From Parendozoicomonas haliclonae (GTDB lineage Bacteria > Pseudomonadota > Gammaproteobacteria > Pseudomonadales > Endozoicomonadaceae): a stretch of 64,000 nt of DNA. A program made the position numbers and the translations under genes. The stretch spans positions 496,001-560,000 of the forward strand of contig NZ_FWPT01000003.1 in the NCBI RefSeq assembly GCF_900174585.1. The letters are read 5' to 3'. Each line of letters begins with the position of its first letter. Position 1 is the stretch's first letter. The notes beneath the pieces were generated by a model, which saw only the letters and a program-made list of their open reading frames with translations, made no database searches and was not told the DNA's origin. Shown here piece after piece: positions 55,703-64,000 of the stretch.

Positions 55703-57511
55703 TTATGAAGATTGCTTATCAACCAACCCTTCAAAGCGACTTACAAGCCCCTCAACAATCTCCAGGCTATCCAGCCAGAACTCCGGCTTACGGATATCCT
55801 TGCCAAGGTGCTTTTCCACCAGCTCTTCGGCTGTCATACGGCCAGTGTCGCGTAGCAGCTCACGGTAGGCCATGCGGAAACTATCGCCCTGCTTATCCTT
55901 CTGGGCATAAACGCCGAGACTGAAGAGATAGCCGAAAAGGTATGGGTAGTTATAGAAGCTGACATTCGCCAGCGAGAAGTGGATCTTGGCGGCCCAATAC
56001 ATTGAGTCATAGCCAGTGAGACTGTTCTGGTACCATTTCCTCCAACTCTGCTCCATCAGTTCACAGAGTTCACTGGCCGGTACATAACTTTGCTGCCGCT
56101 GCTCAGCCAGTCCCTTCTCAAACTCAAAGCGGGAGGGAATATTAAGCAAGAAAGCTTCTATTCGGCCTGCATCTTCCCAAGCGATAGACAATCGCGCTTC
56201 ATCGTTATCCGCCTCAGTGAATAAGGCATCCCGCACCAGAGTCTCTGCAAAGATACTGGCTGTTTCACCCAGCGTAAATGGATAGGACGCCTGAATGCGC
56301 GGCAGGTCTCTCATCACCCAGTTATGCCAGGCATGACCAAGCTCATGGGCCAGTGTGATAATACTGGTGAGAGAACCGCCCCAGGTCATGAACACTCTGG
56401 GCTCGTTCACCCTCTGAAACTTTCCACAGTAGGCACCCGATCTGCGGTTACCTTCTGCACCAGCCTCAATCCAGCCTTTGCGGTACATCATTCGGACAAA
56501 CTCACCCATTTCAGGATCGAAGCGGTCAAATGCACAGGCAACCAGCTCAAGCCCTTCCTCGAAGGAGTAATAACGCTGCTCAGGAAGTGCATAAACAGCA
56601 CGGCAATCCTGCGGCCCTAGCTTTTCCACACCAAGCACTTTAGCCATACCGTTCAGAGCGCGATAAGCGATATCGCGCTTCTCATAAACGGTATCCATCA
56701 GAGTCGTTAATGTTTTTCTTTCAATCTGCTGCCGATGACAGGTGACGTCCAGAAAATGAATCGGCTTCTTTGTGGAACGCAGTTTGTTTTCCTGATGACG
56801 CCAGCCATTGATCGCATTAATTATGGCCGCCGCTGTTATCTCATTCTCTTTCCAGGCCTTCTGAATCCCTTGCCAGGCTTCAAGCCGTATGTGTGCATCC
56901 GGGTTATCCAGAAGATTATTAGCAGCTGCCAAACCAACCTCTTTTCCATTCACAACACACTTCAGACTTCCGGCCAGATCACTGTAGAGCTTTTGCCAGC
57001 CACTTAATCCAACGGGCTGCACAGCCGACAACGCCTCCTCAGCGGCTACCGGCAATCTCTGTTCGCCCATGATCCGCCGACGATCCAAAGCAAAGCGATA
57101 GACAGCCACCTGCTCTCTTGTCATTAAGGCATCGTAGGTTTCAGTATCCGCCTCAATAACCAGCTGCATCACAATGGCATACACCTGATCAATCTCAGCT
57201 TTCAGGGTATCGGTTTTGGCATCGAGCTTGGCAGCGTCCTTATTGGTGATATCAACACTGCTTCCACTCATCGCAAAGAAACCCATGGTAAAAATGGATT
57301 TCACCACACGATCACAAATCAATATGCACTGCTCAATCGCATCAAACTGATCTGACGTGAGTGGAGACGACAATGTTTTGGTGATCGAGGCCAGCTCAGC
57401 GGTATCGGCCTGAGCCGTTTTGATATCAGCTTCTATAGCAGGATCATCAAAGCCAGTGTAAATATGAGTGTTATTCCAGGATGGGATGGTGGTGTCAGTG
57501 ACGGTAGTCAT
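55703..57511 (-). CDS. M3-family oligoendopeptidase F-like (first copy)
   Basis: 602 residues, cytoplasmic zinc oligopeptidase of the PepF type. The zinc motif is HELGHAWHNW, with the third ligand Glu in GETASIFAETL. The rest is mostly helical, forming the closed channel that restricts substrates to short peptides. It shares almost every motif with the protein at 58204-60015, including its extreme ends, so the two are recent-looking paralogues. A small lipoprotein gene lies between them. Confidence 0.9.
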   Translation of the reverse strand: MTTVTDTTIPSWNNTHIYTGFDDPAIEADIKTAQADTAELASITKTLSSPLTSDQFDAIEQCILICDRVVKSIFTMGFFAMSGSSVDITNKDAAKLDAKTDTLKAEIDQVYAIVMQLVIEADTETYDALMTREQVAVYRFALDRRRIMGEQRLPVAAEEALSAVQPVGLSGWQKLYSDLAGSLKCVVNGKEVGLAAANNLLDNPDAHIRLEAWQGIQKAWKENEITAAAIINAINGWRHQENKLRSTKKPIHFLDVTCHRQQIERKTLTTLMDTVYEKRDIAYRALNGMAKVLGVEKLGPQDCRAVYALPEQRYYSFEEGLELVACAFDRFDPEMGEFVRMMYRKGWIEAGAEGNRRSGAYCGKFQRVNEPRVFMTWGGSLTSIITLAHELGHAWHNWVMRDLPRIQASYPFTLGETASIFAETLVRDALFTEADNDEARLSIAWEDAGRIEAFLLNIPSRFEFEKGLAEQRQQSYVPASELCELMEQSWRKWYQNSLTGYDSMYWAAKIHFSLANVSFYNYPYLFGYLFSLGVYAQKDKQGDSFRMAYRELLRDTGRMTAEELVEKHLGKDIRKPEFWLDSLEIVEGLVSRFEGLVDKQSS

Positions 57512-57613
57512 TAATTATTATTTTCTCTTACGACGGGGGAGAACTACATAGGCAGCCCGATCACTATTAAGTGACCGGACCGACTATAAAAAACAACTCA
57601 GATGAGATGCTCG

Positions 57614-58081
57614 TTATTTAGTAGAGCTACAAAGACCAGTGCTGGCCAGATTCAACTTGGAAACCTCGGCCATACCTTCACCCTTTTCAACCAGTTTCAA
57701 GTCGGCACCGCCTACAAACAGTCCCATTTTGATGTACTGCTCAACAAAGTAGAGTTCACCGGCCTGTGCCTGAACCTGAATGGTATTCGGAGAGAATTCA
57801 GATTCTGTTGAAACGGTGTACTCGGTATTGGCAGGAACTTCCTGATAGAAGAAGGTTCCTTTCGCAGACTCACCAATGCACAGATCGTTCAGCCAGATAT
57901 CTTTCTTCAGTGCAGCACCAGCAATGGTGTCCTTTCTGAAGATATAGAATCCGGCATTTTCACCTGCGGGCTTGGTGAACTGCTTAGCCGACTCTGAAAG
58001 AGCGGAAGACTCCATCTTTACAGTGGCACAACCTGTCAGAAACGACGCCGCAATAACAACGGATACAGCTAACTTTTTCAT
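57614..58081 (-). CDS. Lipoprotein, DUF2846-like
   Basis: 155 residues with a lipoprotein signal and lipobox LTGC (Cys18). The body, GENAGFYIFRKDTIAGAALKK and then a beta-rich stretch ending FVGGADLKLV, resembles DUF2846 lipoproteins. No function is known. It sits between two peptidase paralogues on the same strand. Confidence 0.7.
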   Translation of the reverse strand: MKKLAVSVVIAASFLTGCATVKMESSALSESAKQFTKPAGENAGFYIFRKDTIAGAALKKDIWLNDLCIGESAKGTFFYQEVPANTEYTVSTESEFSPNTIQVQAQAGELYFVEQYIKMGLFVGGADLKLVEKGEGMAEVSKLNLASTGLCSSTK

Positions 58082-58162
58082 TAATATTCCTTTACTGTTT
58101 TTATAGTTTTACTGCTTGTTACGTATCCACGTAACAACTCTCCATCTCACTTACGAGATAGC

Positions 58163-58193
58163 CTCCTGCTCAGCGGAAATCGCCGAGCAGGAG
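58163..58193 (-). terminator. Hairpin after the second peptidase gene
   Basis: CTCCTGCTC pairs with GAGCAGGAG (58163-58171 with 58185-58193), with an inner GCG/CGC. No U-run follows on the minus strand, so termination is uncertain. Confidence 0.45.
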
Positions 58194-58203
58194 ACTTGGA
58201 GTC

Positions 58204-60015
58204 TTACTGATCTTCTACCAGCGTTTCAAAGCGGCTAACCAGACCTTCAACAATCGCGATGCTGTCCAGCCAGAACTCCGGCTGACGAATATCTTTGCCG
58301 AGATGCTTCTCAACCAGCTCTTCTGCAGTCATGCGACCAGTGTCGCGCAATAGCTCACGGTAGGCACCACGGAAGTTTTCACCCAGCTTATCCTTCTGAG
58401 CGTAGATACCCAGACTGAACAGATAGCCGAACAGGTACGGGTAGTTATAGAAACCCAGTCCGGCAATAGAGAAGTGCAGCTTGGAGGCCCAGAACATTGG
58501 GTCATAACCGGTCAGGCTGTCTTCGTACCACTTCTCCCAGCTCTGCTCCATCATTGTGGAGAGTTCATCCGCCGGAATATAAGTATCACGACGCTGCTCA
58601 ACCATCCGCTGCTCAAACTCAAAACGGGACGGGATATTGATCAGGAAGGCTGCAGCACCTTCCGCATCCTGCCAGGCGATATCGTAACGATCCTGATCCG
58701 ACTTGGCCTTGGCAAACAGGGCATCACGCACCAGGGTTTCCGCGAAGATACTCGCAGTTTCTGCCAACGTCATCGGATAGTGAGTATTGGGTTCAGGCAT
58801 ATCCCGCATCACCCAGTTATGCCATGCGTGGCCCAGCTCATGGGCGAGGGTAATAACATTGCCGATGGAGCCATCCCAGGTCATAAACACCCTTGGCTCG
58901 CGCACGTTGGCAAACTCTGTACAGTAAGCGCCGGTGGAACGGCTCTCGGAAGGCAGCGCATCAATCCAGTTGTTCTTGTACATCATCTGGGCAAACTCAC
59001 CCATTTCCGGATCGAACTCACTGAACGCTTCAGCGACAATCTCAATCGCCTGGTCAAACGGGTAATAGGCAGGTTCAGAACCTTCCGCCACCGGGCAAGG
59101 GGCCAGAATATCCTGCGGACCAAGACGCTCTACGCCCATACCTTTGGCCATGGTGACCAGTGCCTTCTGACCTATAGCACGCTTTTCATAGACTGTGGTC
59201 ATCAGGCTGTTCAGCGTCTCCCGCTCAATACGGGACTGACGACAGCTTACATCCAGATAATGGAGATCCTGCACCTTGGAACGCAGCTTGTTCTCCTGAT
59301 GACGCCAGCCATTAATCGCATTCAGGATCGCAGCCGCCGGAATTTCACCGCCCTTCCAAGCAGCCTGAATGCCTTCCCAGGCACTTAAGCGCGTTGCCGC
59401 ATCAGCACCACGAACAAGATTGCTGGCTTCTGCCAGCCCCACCTCTTTACCATTCACAGTGCAACGCAAACTACCGGCCAGTTCACTGTAGAGACGACCC
59501 CAGGCTTCAAGACCATCGGGCTTAACAGCGGCCAGTACGACTTCTTCATCTGCAGAAAGGTAATGAACCCGGAACTTGCGCATGTAGGCGAAACCAAACT
59601 TCTGAGCTTCAATAGAAGAGCGGGTAAAAAGCGCATCAAAGATTTTTTCATCCGCTTGAATCAGCAGCTGATCGACCACAGTAAAGGCCTGCTCCAGTTC
59701 TGCATCAACAGAGCCCATACGTACACACAGTTTGGAAGCAGCTGCGTCCTTTACATCAACACTGGTACCACTGCTGCCATAGGTGTAAAGAGTTGCCAGC
59801 AGAATCAGGGTTTGATCATAAACAGTCAGAATCTTTTCAATCTGATCAAACTGACTTTCCTGCAAGGGCTGCTGCAAGCTTTCTGCAAGCTCAGCAATGG
59901 TTTTGGTATTGGTTTGAATTCGGGAAATATCCGCCTCAATGGCCGGATCATCAAAGTCAGAGTAAATCTTGCTGTTATCCCAGGATGGGATGCTTTTGTC
60001 GTTGGCAATACTCAT
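58204..60015 (-). CDS. M3-family oligoendopeptidase F-like (second copy)
   Basis: 603 residues with the same architecture as the gene at 55703-57511: HELGHAWHNW zinc motif, AETASIFAETL with the third ligand, and an almost identical C-terminus (LRDTGRMTAEELVEKHLGKDI). The two share N-terminal wording too (IPSWDN.KIY vs IPSWNN.HIY). This indicates a tandem duplication with the lipoprotein gene between the copies. The N-terminal third is the most diverged, which might change the substrate range. Confidence 0.9.
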   Translation of the reverse strand: MSIANDKSIPSWDNSKIYSDFDDPAIEADISRIQTNTKTIAELAESLQQPLQESQFDQIEKILTVYDQTLILLATLYTYGSSGTSVDVKDAAASKLCVRMGSVDAELEQAFTVVDQLLIQADEKIFDALFTRSSIEAQKFGFAYMRKFRVHYLSADEEVVLAAVKPDGLEAWGRLYSELAGSLRCTVNGKEVGLAEASNLVRGADAATRLSAWEGIQAAWKGGEIPAAAILNAINGWRHQENKLRSKVQDLHYLDVSCRQSRIERETLNSLMTTVYEKRAIGQKALVTMAKGMGVERLGPQDILAPCPVAEGSEPAYYPFDQAIEIVAEAFSEFDPEMGEFAQMMYKNNWIDALPSESRSTGAYCTEFANVREPRVFMTWDGSIGNVITLAHELGHAWHNWVMRDMPEPNTHYPMTLAETASIFAETLVRDALFAKAKSDQDRYDIAWQDAEGAAAFLINIPSRFEFEQRMVEQRRDTYIPADELSTMMEQSWEKWYEDSLTGYDPMFWASKLHFSIAGLGFYNYPYLFGYLFSLGIYAQKDKLGENFRGAYRELLRDTGRMTAEELVEKHLGKDIRQPEFWLDSIAIVEGLVSRFETLVEDQ

Positions 60016-60074
60016 AAAATCAGTCCTGTTTATAGTTATTCTCTATATGGTCCCTGCACTGCTACCTTGTTGGC

Positions 60075-60410
60075 TTATTGCTTTGGCAGAGCCTGACGTA
60101 TCAGAAGTTCCAGCTGGTCAAAACGCTCATTAGTATTTTTTTCTAAACGGTCAAAGCGATCATCCATCTTGTCTAAACGTTTATCTATCTGGTCAAAGCG
60201 GTCATCCATTTTATCTAGACGCTGATTCATCTGGTCAAAGCGGTTATCCATCCCGTCCAGACGCTTATCCATCTGGTCAAAGCGCGCCCTGTTCTCACAC
60301 TGATAATCATCAACCTTCTTATCCAATCGCCCAACAATACGCACAAGGTCTGTAACTGTAGAAGCCAATGCATCCCTCTCGGGATCAATAGGGGTAATCT
60401 TGGAAGACAT
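60075..60410 (-). CDS. Coiled-coil protein built from 14-residue repeats
   Basis: 111 residues. The middle consists of tandem double heptads of the form RFDQMDKRLDGMDN, repeated about four times with decreasing similarity (RFDQMNQRLDKMDD, RFDQIDKRLDKMDD, RFDRLEKNTNE). It should form a long parallel coiled coil with no membrane helix. I do not recognise a function. Near-identical 42-base repeats in the DNA suggest growth by slippage. It lies 59 bases upstream of the second peptidase gene. Confidence 0.7.
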   Translation of the reverse strand: MSSKITPIDPERDALASTVTDLVRIVGRLDKKVDDYQCENRARFDQMDKRLDGMDNRFDQMNQRLDKMDDRFDQIDKRLDKMDDRFDRLEKNTNERFDQLELLIRQALPKQ

Positions 60411-60479
60411 TATTGCACCCTGACGTTATTGTTAAGGGCGATCAGTCTAGCAGGACTCAGGGTTGAGAGTAGAAGCACG

Positions 60480-61094
60480 TTATGGCGTTTCACTCCGGTC
60501 TGAAGGAGCCGATTTTGCAAACAGATTCTGCGTGGAGGCCTGTTCCAGGATCTCTTTTACAGCCTCCCAGAGCGATTCGCTGCCTGCTGAAATACGTGCC
60601 CCATTCAAGGCGAGCACTTTCTCTTCGGGAATATTGTATTTCTTCCAGGTATAACCATTGTCATTAACGTTATGGAGCAGAGGTGGAACCCGGTCTATGG
60701 CTTTGGCAAAACGGGCATCAGCGGTTTCACCTTGCTCAAATTCTTTCCAGAGAGTGAGTAATTCCTCGCCCTGCGTACCCGGAAGCAGCGCAAATAAACG
60801 CTGAATGCCTTTTAATTCAGCATCTTTAATATCTTGGGTATCGGAGTCATAAACAATCGTATCGCCGGCATCTATTTCGCCAAGATCATGAATCAGCATC
60901 ATCTTCATAACCCGATGAATATCTACGGGCTCATTGGCGTAATCTTTTAATAGCAGGGCTGACAGGCACACATGCCAGCTATGTTCCGCGGAGTTTTCGT
61001 GACGTTGCAGACCAACAGGCCGGGTTTTTCTTACAACAGCTTTGAGTTGTTCGATCTCAACCATGAAATCAAGAATGGCTTTGATCTCTTGCAT
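60480..61094 (-). CDS. HD-domain phosphohydrolase, YfbR/HDDC2-like
   Basis: 204 residues. The metal ligands are in place: RHENSAEHSWH (His32, His38, His41 region), HD at 69-70 in MLIHDLGEIDAGD, and Asp134 in AKAIDR. Relatives are 5'-deoxynucleotidases that remove phosphate from dNMPs. Specificity is not proven. It is a stand-alone gene of normal size. Confidence 0.83.
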   Translation of the reverse strand: MQEIKAILDFMVEIEQLKAVVRKTRPVGLQRHENSAEHSWHVCLSALLLKDYANEPVDIHRVMKMMLIHDLGEIDAGDTIVYDSDTQDIKDAELKGIQRLFALLPGTQGEELLTLWKEFEQGETADARFAKAIDRVPPLLHNVNDNGYTWKKYNIPEEKVLALNGARISAGSESLWEAVKEILEQASTQNLFAKSAPSDRSETP

Positions 61095-61172
61095 AAGGGC
61101 TCCAGTGAATTGAAGGGATGAAGCACACAGTTCTTGAAAACAGCAATGAGAACAGCTTTGGGGGTAAACCGC

Positions 61173-61199
61173 CTGCTTTGACTTAAATAGTCAAAGCAG
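61173..61199 (-). terminator. Hairpin after the S9 peptidase gene
   Basis: CTGCTTTGACT pairs perfectly with AGTCAAAGCAG (11 bp, loop TAAAT). It lies 14 bases after the peptidase stop; the U-tract is weak. Confidence 0.6.
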
Positions 61200-61213
61200 A
61201 CGGCCAGCGGCAA

Positions 61214-63127
61214 TTAACTGCCGATATGCTTATCCAGGAAGGTCAGCATAGTGTTATAAAACTCAACAATATTTTCTTCTTTATAGAAGCCGTGAGCTTC
61301 CTTGTCTTTTACCAGCCACTCATACGGATGCCCTTTCTTATCCAGAGCATCACGTAGTGCATAGGCATGCTCGATATGGGCACGCTCATCATCCTTACCA
61401 TGTACAATCAGAACAGGTGCTTTCAGCTTATCCACATGGCGAGCTGGTGACTGGGAGATCTGGCGGCTCTCGTCATTACCCAGAGTGGTATCCAGGTAAG
61501 CACCGCCCCACTTGTTCTCCTTGATATCACCTTCGTTGTAAAGCATCGGCAGGTCGTAAACACCTACGTAGCCAATGGCACACTTATAAAGGCCAGGCTC
61601 ACGAATGGCACTCTGCAGGGCACTGTAGCCACCAAAGCTGGCACCGTAGATACACACACGATCTTTATCAGCTACGCCGGTCTGGATCGCATAATTAGCC
61701 GCCAAGGTAATATCGTCCTGAATGCTGGTACCCCAGTTAGTCCAACCGGCTTCTTCAAAGGATTTACCGTAGCCGGTAGAGCCTCGGAAGTTGACCTGCA
61801 CAACGGCATAACCTTTACTTGCCAACATCTGCGCATCCCGGTTGTAGCCCCAGTAATCACGGGCATGGGGACCACCATGAGGCATAACCACAAGGGGCAG
61901 ATTTTCAGACTTACCGTTTGGCAGGGTCAGGTATCCATTGATGGTCATGCCATCAGGAGATTTAAGACGGAAAGGTTCGCTCAGCGCAAGCTCACTGGAC
62001 TTAAGCCATGGTCGTGATGACAACAAATGCTGCGCGCTCATTTTTGCGGTATCAATCAGATAGTATTCACCAGGATTTCTATCCCCTGATACGTAGGCTA
62101 CAACCTGCTTACCATCTTCTGTACTGCTGGTAATCGTAACCTTGTCACCATTGAAGGAGCCAGCCAGCGCCTTATGAACCTTGGCTACGACTTTTTCATT
62201 ATTAAGGAAAACATAGGTTGGGTAGTCTTCATCCATGCGTACCCCGTAGGTACCACTATCACCGGATGAAAGTACATCTGTTGGGTCAGCAATATCACTG
62301 CGATACAGTAATTCCGATTCCCCACTGGCGATGTTGTATTCATAAACGCCGCGGGTTGTGTTTTCTTCGCCCTTCAGGATGTAAACGCTTTTGCCATCAT
62401 CACTAAAAGCCACAGGCTCAAATTTACCGGTTGTGTCTTCGGCAAACAGCTCCCAATCGGATTTATCATCTTTGCGGTAATATAATTTGGTTTTGTAGTC
62501 GTCCGTTAACCCTCCATAGAAACGAGGAACCCCTTCGTTATCCAGAAGAAATCCACCAGTGGCCATAGGCGCACGCTTGATACGCTTTTCTTTCCCACTA
62601 AAGACATTCAGCTTAACAATTTCAGGGAGAGCACTCCCATCACGTTCCCAGCGTTTCTTAAAAGCCAGCACATGACGATCATCATCTTTTAAGCGATCAA
62701 CAAGGGAGTAAGAATAACCCGTTAAGGCTATACCACTTTTGGATCGGCTACCGGCAATGATTCGGGATTTGCTGCCATCAAAATTAATGCCATAAAGCTC
62801 ACCTGTACCGACAGGCATTTCCAGAGCACCGATATCACGACCGACACTAAACAGCACGCGCTCGTTACTGATCCAATCGTAGCTCGTCGGGATACTCTTT
62901 TTAGTTGCCTTCAATATAAAGACAGGCTTTTTATCTTCAGTGCGCAAAAAGGCCAGCTTGGGAAGGCCTTCATCATTCATCAAAACAGCAAGGTGCTTGC
63001 CATCAGGAGAGATTTTAACGTTGTAGAATTCGCTGTGCTTGGCAAAGTCTTCAACACTCACCGCCATAGCGGAATTAGCCAGTAAAACCCCTGCTGAGAG
63101 AGACAGAAGTTTATTCAGGTGTCCCAT
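61214..63127 (-). CDS. Exported S9-family prolyl oligopeptidase/acylaminoacyl-peptidase-like
   Basis: 637 residues. Signal peptide MGHLNKLLSLSAGVLLANSA, then MA. A seven-bladed beta-propeller (about 25-385) precedes the alpha/beta-hydrolase domain. Catalytic residues: Ser497 in GASFGGYS, Asp579 or Asp580 in HGKDDERAH, and His612 in EAHGFY. It cleaves short peptides, presumably in the periplasm. Together with the two cytoplasmic M3 peptidases it makes a small peptide-degrading neighbourhood. Confidence 0.88.
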   Translation of the reverse strand: MGHLNKLLSLSAGVLLANSAMAVSVEDFAKHSEFYNVKISPDGKHLAVLMNDEGLPKLAFLRTEDKKPVFILKATKKSIPTSYDWISNERVLFSVGRDIGALEMPVGTGELYGINFDGSKSRIIAGSRSKSGIALTGYSYSLVDRLKDDDRHVLAFKKRWERDGSALPEIVKLNVFSGKEKRIKRAPMATGGFLLDNEGVPRFYGGLTDDYKTKLYYRKDDKSDWELFAEDTTGKFEPVAFSDDGKSVYILKGEENTTRGVYEYNIASGESELLYRSDIADPTDVLSSGDSGTYGVRMDEDYPTYVFLNNEKVVAKVHKALAGSFNGDKVTITSSTEDGKQVVAYVSGDRNPGEYYLIDTAKMSAQHLLSSRPWLKSSELALSEPFRLKSPDGMTINGYLTLPNGKSENLPLVVMPHGGPHARDYWGYNRDAQMLASKGYAVVQVNFRGSTGYGKSFEEAGWTNWGTSIQDDITLAANYAIQTGVADKDRVCIYGASFGGYSALQSAIREPGLYKCAIGYVGVYDLPMLYNEGDIKENKWGGAYLDTTLGNDESRQISQSPARHVDKLKAPVLIVHGKDDERAHIEHAYALRDALDKKGHPYEWLVKDKEAHGFYKEENIVEFYNTMLTFLDKHIGS

Positions 63128-63263
63128 TCATAATCTCCTTAATGGAATGATTACTTCCTTATTTTCTGCCATAAAAAAATTCCCCCCCCCACCCAGGTTA
63201 AACCTGATGGCAGTAGTGAGAGAGGGAATCCGGTTTGGCAGCAATTACATGAATCCAGAACGA
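63128..63263. other. Short gap with homopolymer runs
   Basis: The stretch contains seven A, TT and then nine C in a row at 63172-63190. Such runs are prone to slippage. No gene is seen. Confidence 0.4.
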
Positions 63264-64000
63264 CTACTTGCTGTTAAGATCCTGCTCCAAAAAACCTATC
63301 CAGGTATTCGCCTGTCCTTTACTGCTGTCGATCTGGGCCGCCTTGCGCATAAAATTGAGAGACTTCTGTTTTTCTCCCAACTGATACCAGGCAAGACCTT
63401 CCATCACCAACATGCTGCCCTTTTGCTTGCTGGAAATATCAGCCGCAGGCTCACTGACCAGTTTGATCAGATCATCGTAGCGCTCTGCCTGAGCCAGCAA
63501 ACGGGCCAGACGGACCTGAAGATCTGCAGACTCATCCATGGCCAATGCCTTGTAGAACATTTCAATGGCGCGGTCTGTTTCCCGGGCGTGTGACCAGTAG
63601 TTGGCCAGACGCTTTATATTGTCGTAGCTCGCTTCAACCACACCGCGATCCATTCCTTCCTTGTAGGCGACACCCGCCATATACGGGATACCACGGAAGG
63701 TCAGGAAGTTGGCCAGCTGGGAGTAGTCAGACTCCTTATCGAATACGCCATGGCGATAAGCGGCACGCAGCGCAGAGAGTGCGGCGGCATCTTTCTTCAT
63801 GGACATATTCATGCCAGACAACTGCAGCCAGTACATCTTCTTGGCCGGATTGATCACTACCAGGGTTTCCAGCACGTCTACAGCAGAGGGATAGTCCTTC
63901 AGCTCGTAGTGTGCGGCCAGCAGCAATGAGTACCAGGCTTCAGGTGGCTTCTCGGTAGCAGCTACGGCCTTCTTGGCAGGCTCAACAACATTCTTCCACT
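63264..64000 (-). CDS. TPR protein of the TonB-system type (C-terminal part, runs off the window)
   Basis: The minus-strand frame is open to the window edge, so the 5' end is missing. The visible 245 or so residues consist of tetratricopeptide-like helices. The pattern EAWYSLLLAAHYELKDYPSA and YWLQLSGMNMSMKKDAAALSAL resembles the TPR protein that is co-encoded with ExbB, ExbD and TonB in Vibrio and Shewanella TonB2 clusters. If so, exbB/exbD/tonB should lie just beyond the window. Its role in outer-membrane energisation is a family-based inference. Confidence 0.7.
   Translation of the reverse strand, partial: WKNVVEPAKKAVAATEKPPEAWYSLLLAAHYELKDYPSAVDVLETLVVINPAKKMYWLQLSGMNMSMKKDAAALSALRAAYRHGVFDKESDYSQLANFLTFRGIPYMAGVAYKEGMDRGVVEASYDNIKRLANYWSHARETDRAIEMFYKALAMDESADLQVRLARLLAQAERYDDLIKLVSEPAADISSKQKGSMLVMEGLAWYQLGEKQKSLNFMRKAAQIDSSKGQANTWIGFLEQDLNSK

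Overview
The window is a gammaproteobacterial chromosome segment with dense operons, no rRNA, tRNA, CRISPR or phage genes, and moderate GC. Gene content (LamB/MalEFGK, glycogen genes, PspABC/PspF, RND pumps, a TonB-system TPR protein) and a secreted multi-lectin phospholipase fit a marine, possibly host-associated member of the Oceanospirillales/Endozoicomonadaceae. That placement is an inference from gene content, not a computed result.

Layout. 1-423 is the start of an NhaC-like antiporter (minus strand). 733-4337 is a heterodimeric ABC exporter pair, facing a secreted PLC/C-type-lectin/ricin protein (4381-6504, minus). Two small exported proteins of unknown function follow (6759-7781). 7839-17450 (minus) is the maltose block: lacI-type regulator, malE, malF, malG, malK, malQ, malM. 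lamB is divergent from the regulator (17779-19176). 19472-32059 is the glycogen/maltodextrin block: glgC-glgA, glgB, a hotdog thioesterase, an aldo-keto reductase (minus), glgP, glgX and glk. Together these genes take up maltodextrin (LamB, MalEFGK), rearrange it (MalQ), store it (GlgCAB), mobilise it (GlgP, GlgX) and phosphorylate free glucose (Glk). A LacI-type operator motif close to TGTAAACGTTTACA recurs in front of malE, glgB, the thioesterase and glgP/AKR. This suggests one regulon under the local LacI-family protein; no MalT was seen.

32129-35272 is the phage-shock system: pspC, pspB, pspA and a small exported protein (minus), with pspF divergent and a sigma-54-like promoter between them. 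35269-44562 (minus) reads as one seven-gene transcription unit: a second ABC exporter pair, an RND permease and adaptor, then GNAT, VOC and GNAT enzymes. Another GNAT gene lies upstream of it, and a divergent RND adaptor/permease pair occupies 45654-50107. 50108-52511 is a decaying patch: a frameshifted hypothetical gene bracketed by two copies of a palindromic element, and an ABC-F ATPase gene cut by an in-frame TGA.

53007-55623 holds an FNT-family formate/nitrite channel and a PP2C phosphatase/Ser-Thr kinase fusion with a C-terminal membrane anchor. 55703-60015 (minus) holds two paralogous M3 oligopeptidases around a small lipoprotein. A repeat-built coiled-coil protein, an HD phosphohydrolase, an S9 peptidase and the 3' part of a TPR protein follow to the window end, all on the minus strand.

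The observations most worth checking are the LacI operator set, the lectin-phospholipase, the hairpin between the ribosome-binding site and start of the phosphatase-kinase gene, the two disrupted genes, the export-plus-modification operon, and the unknown first gene of the psp operon.
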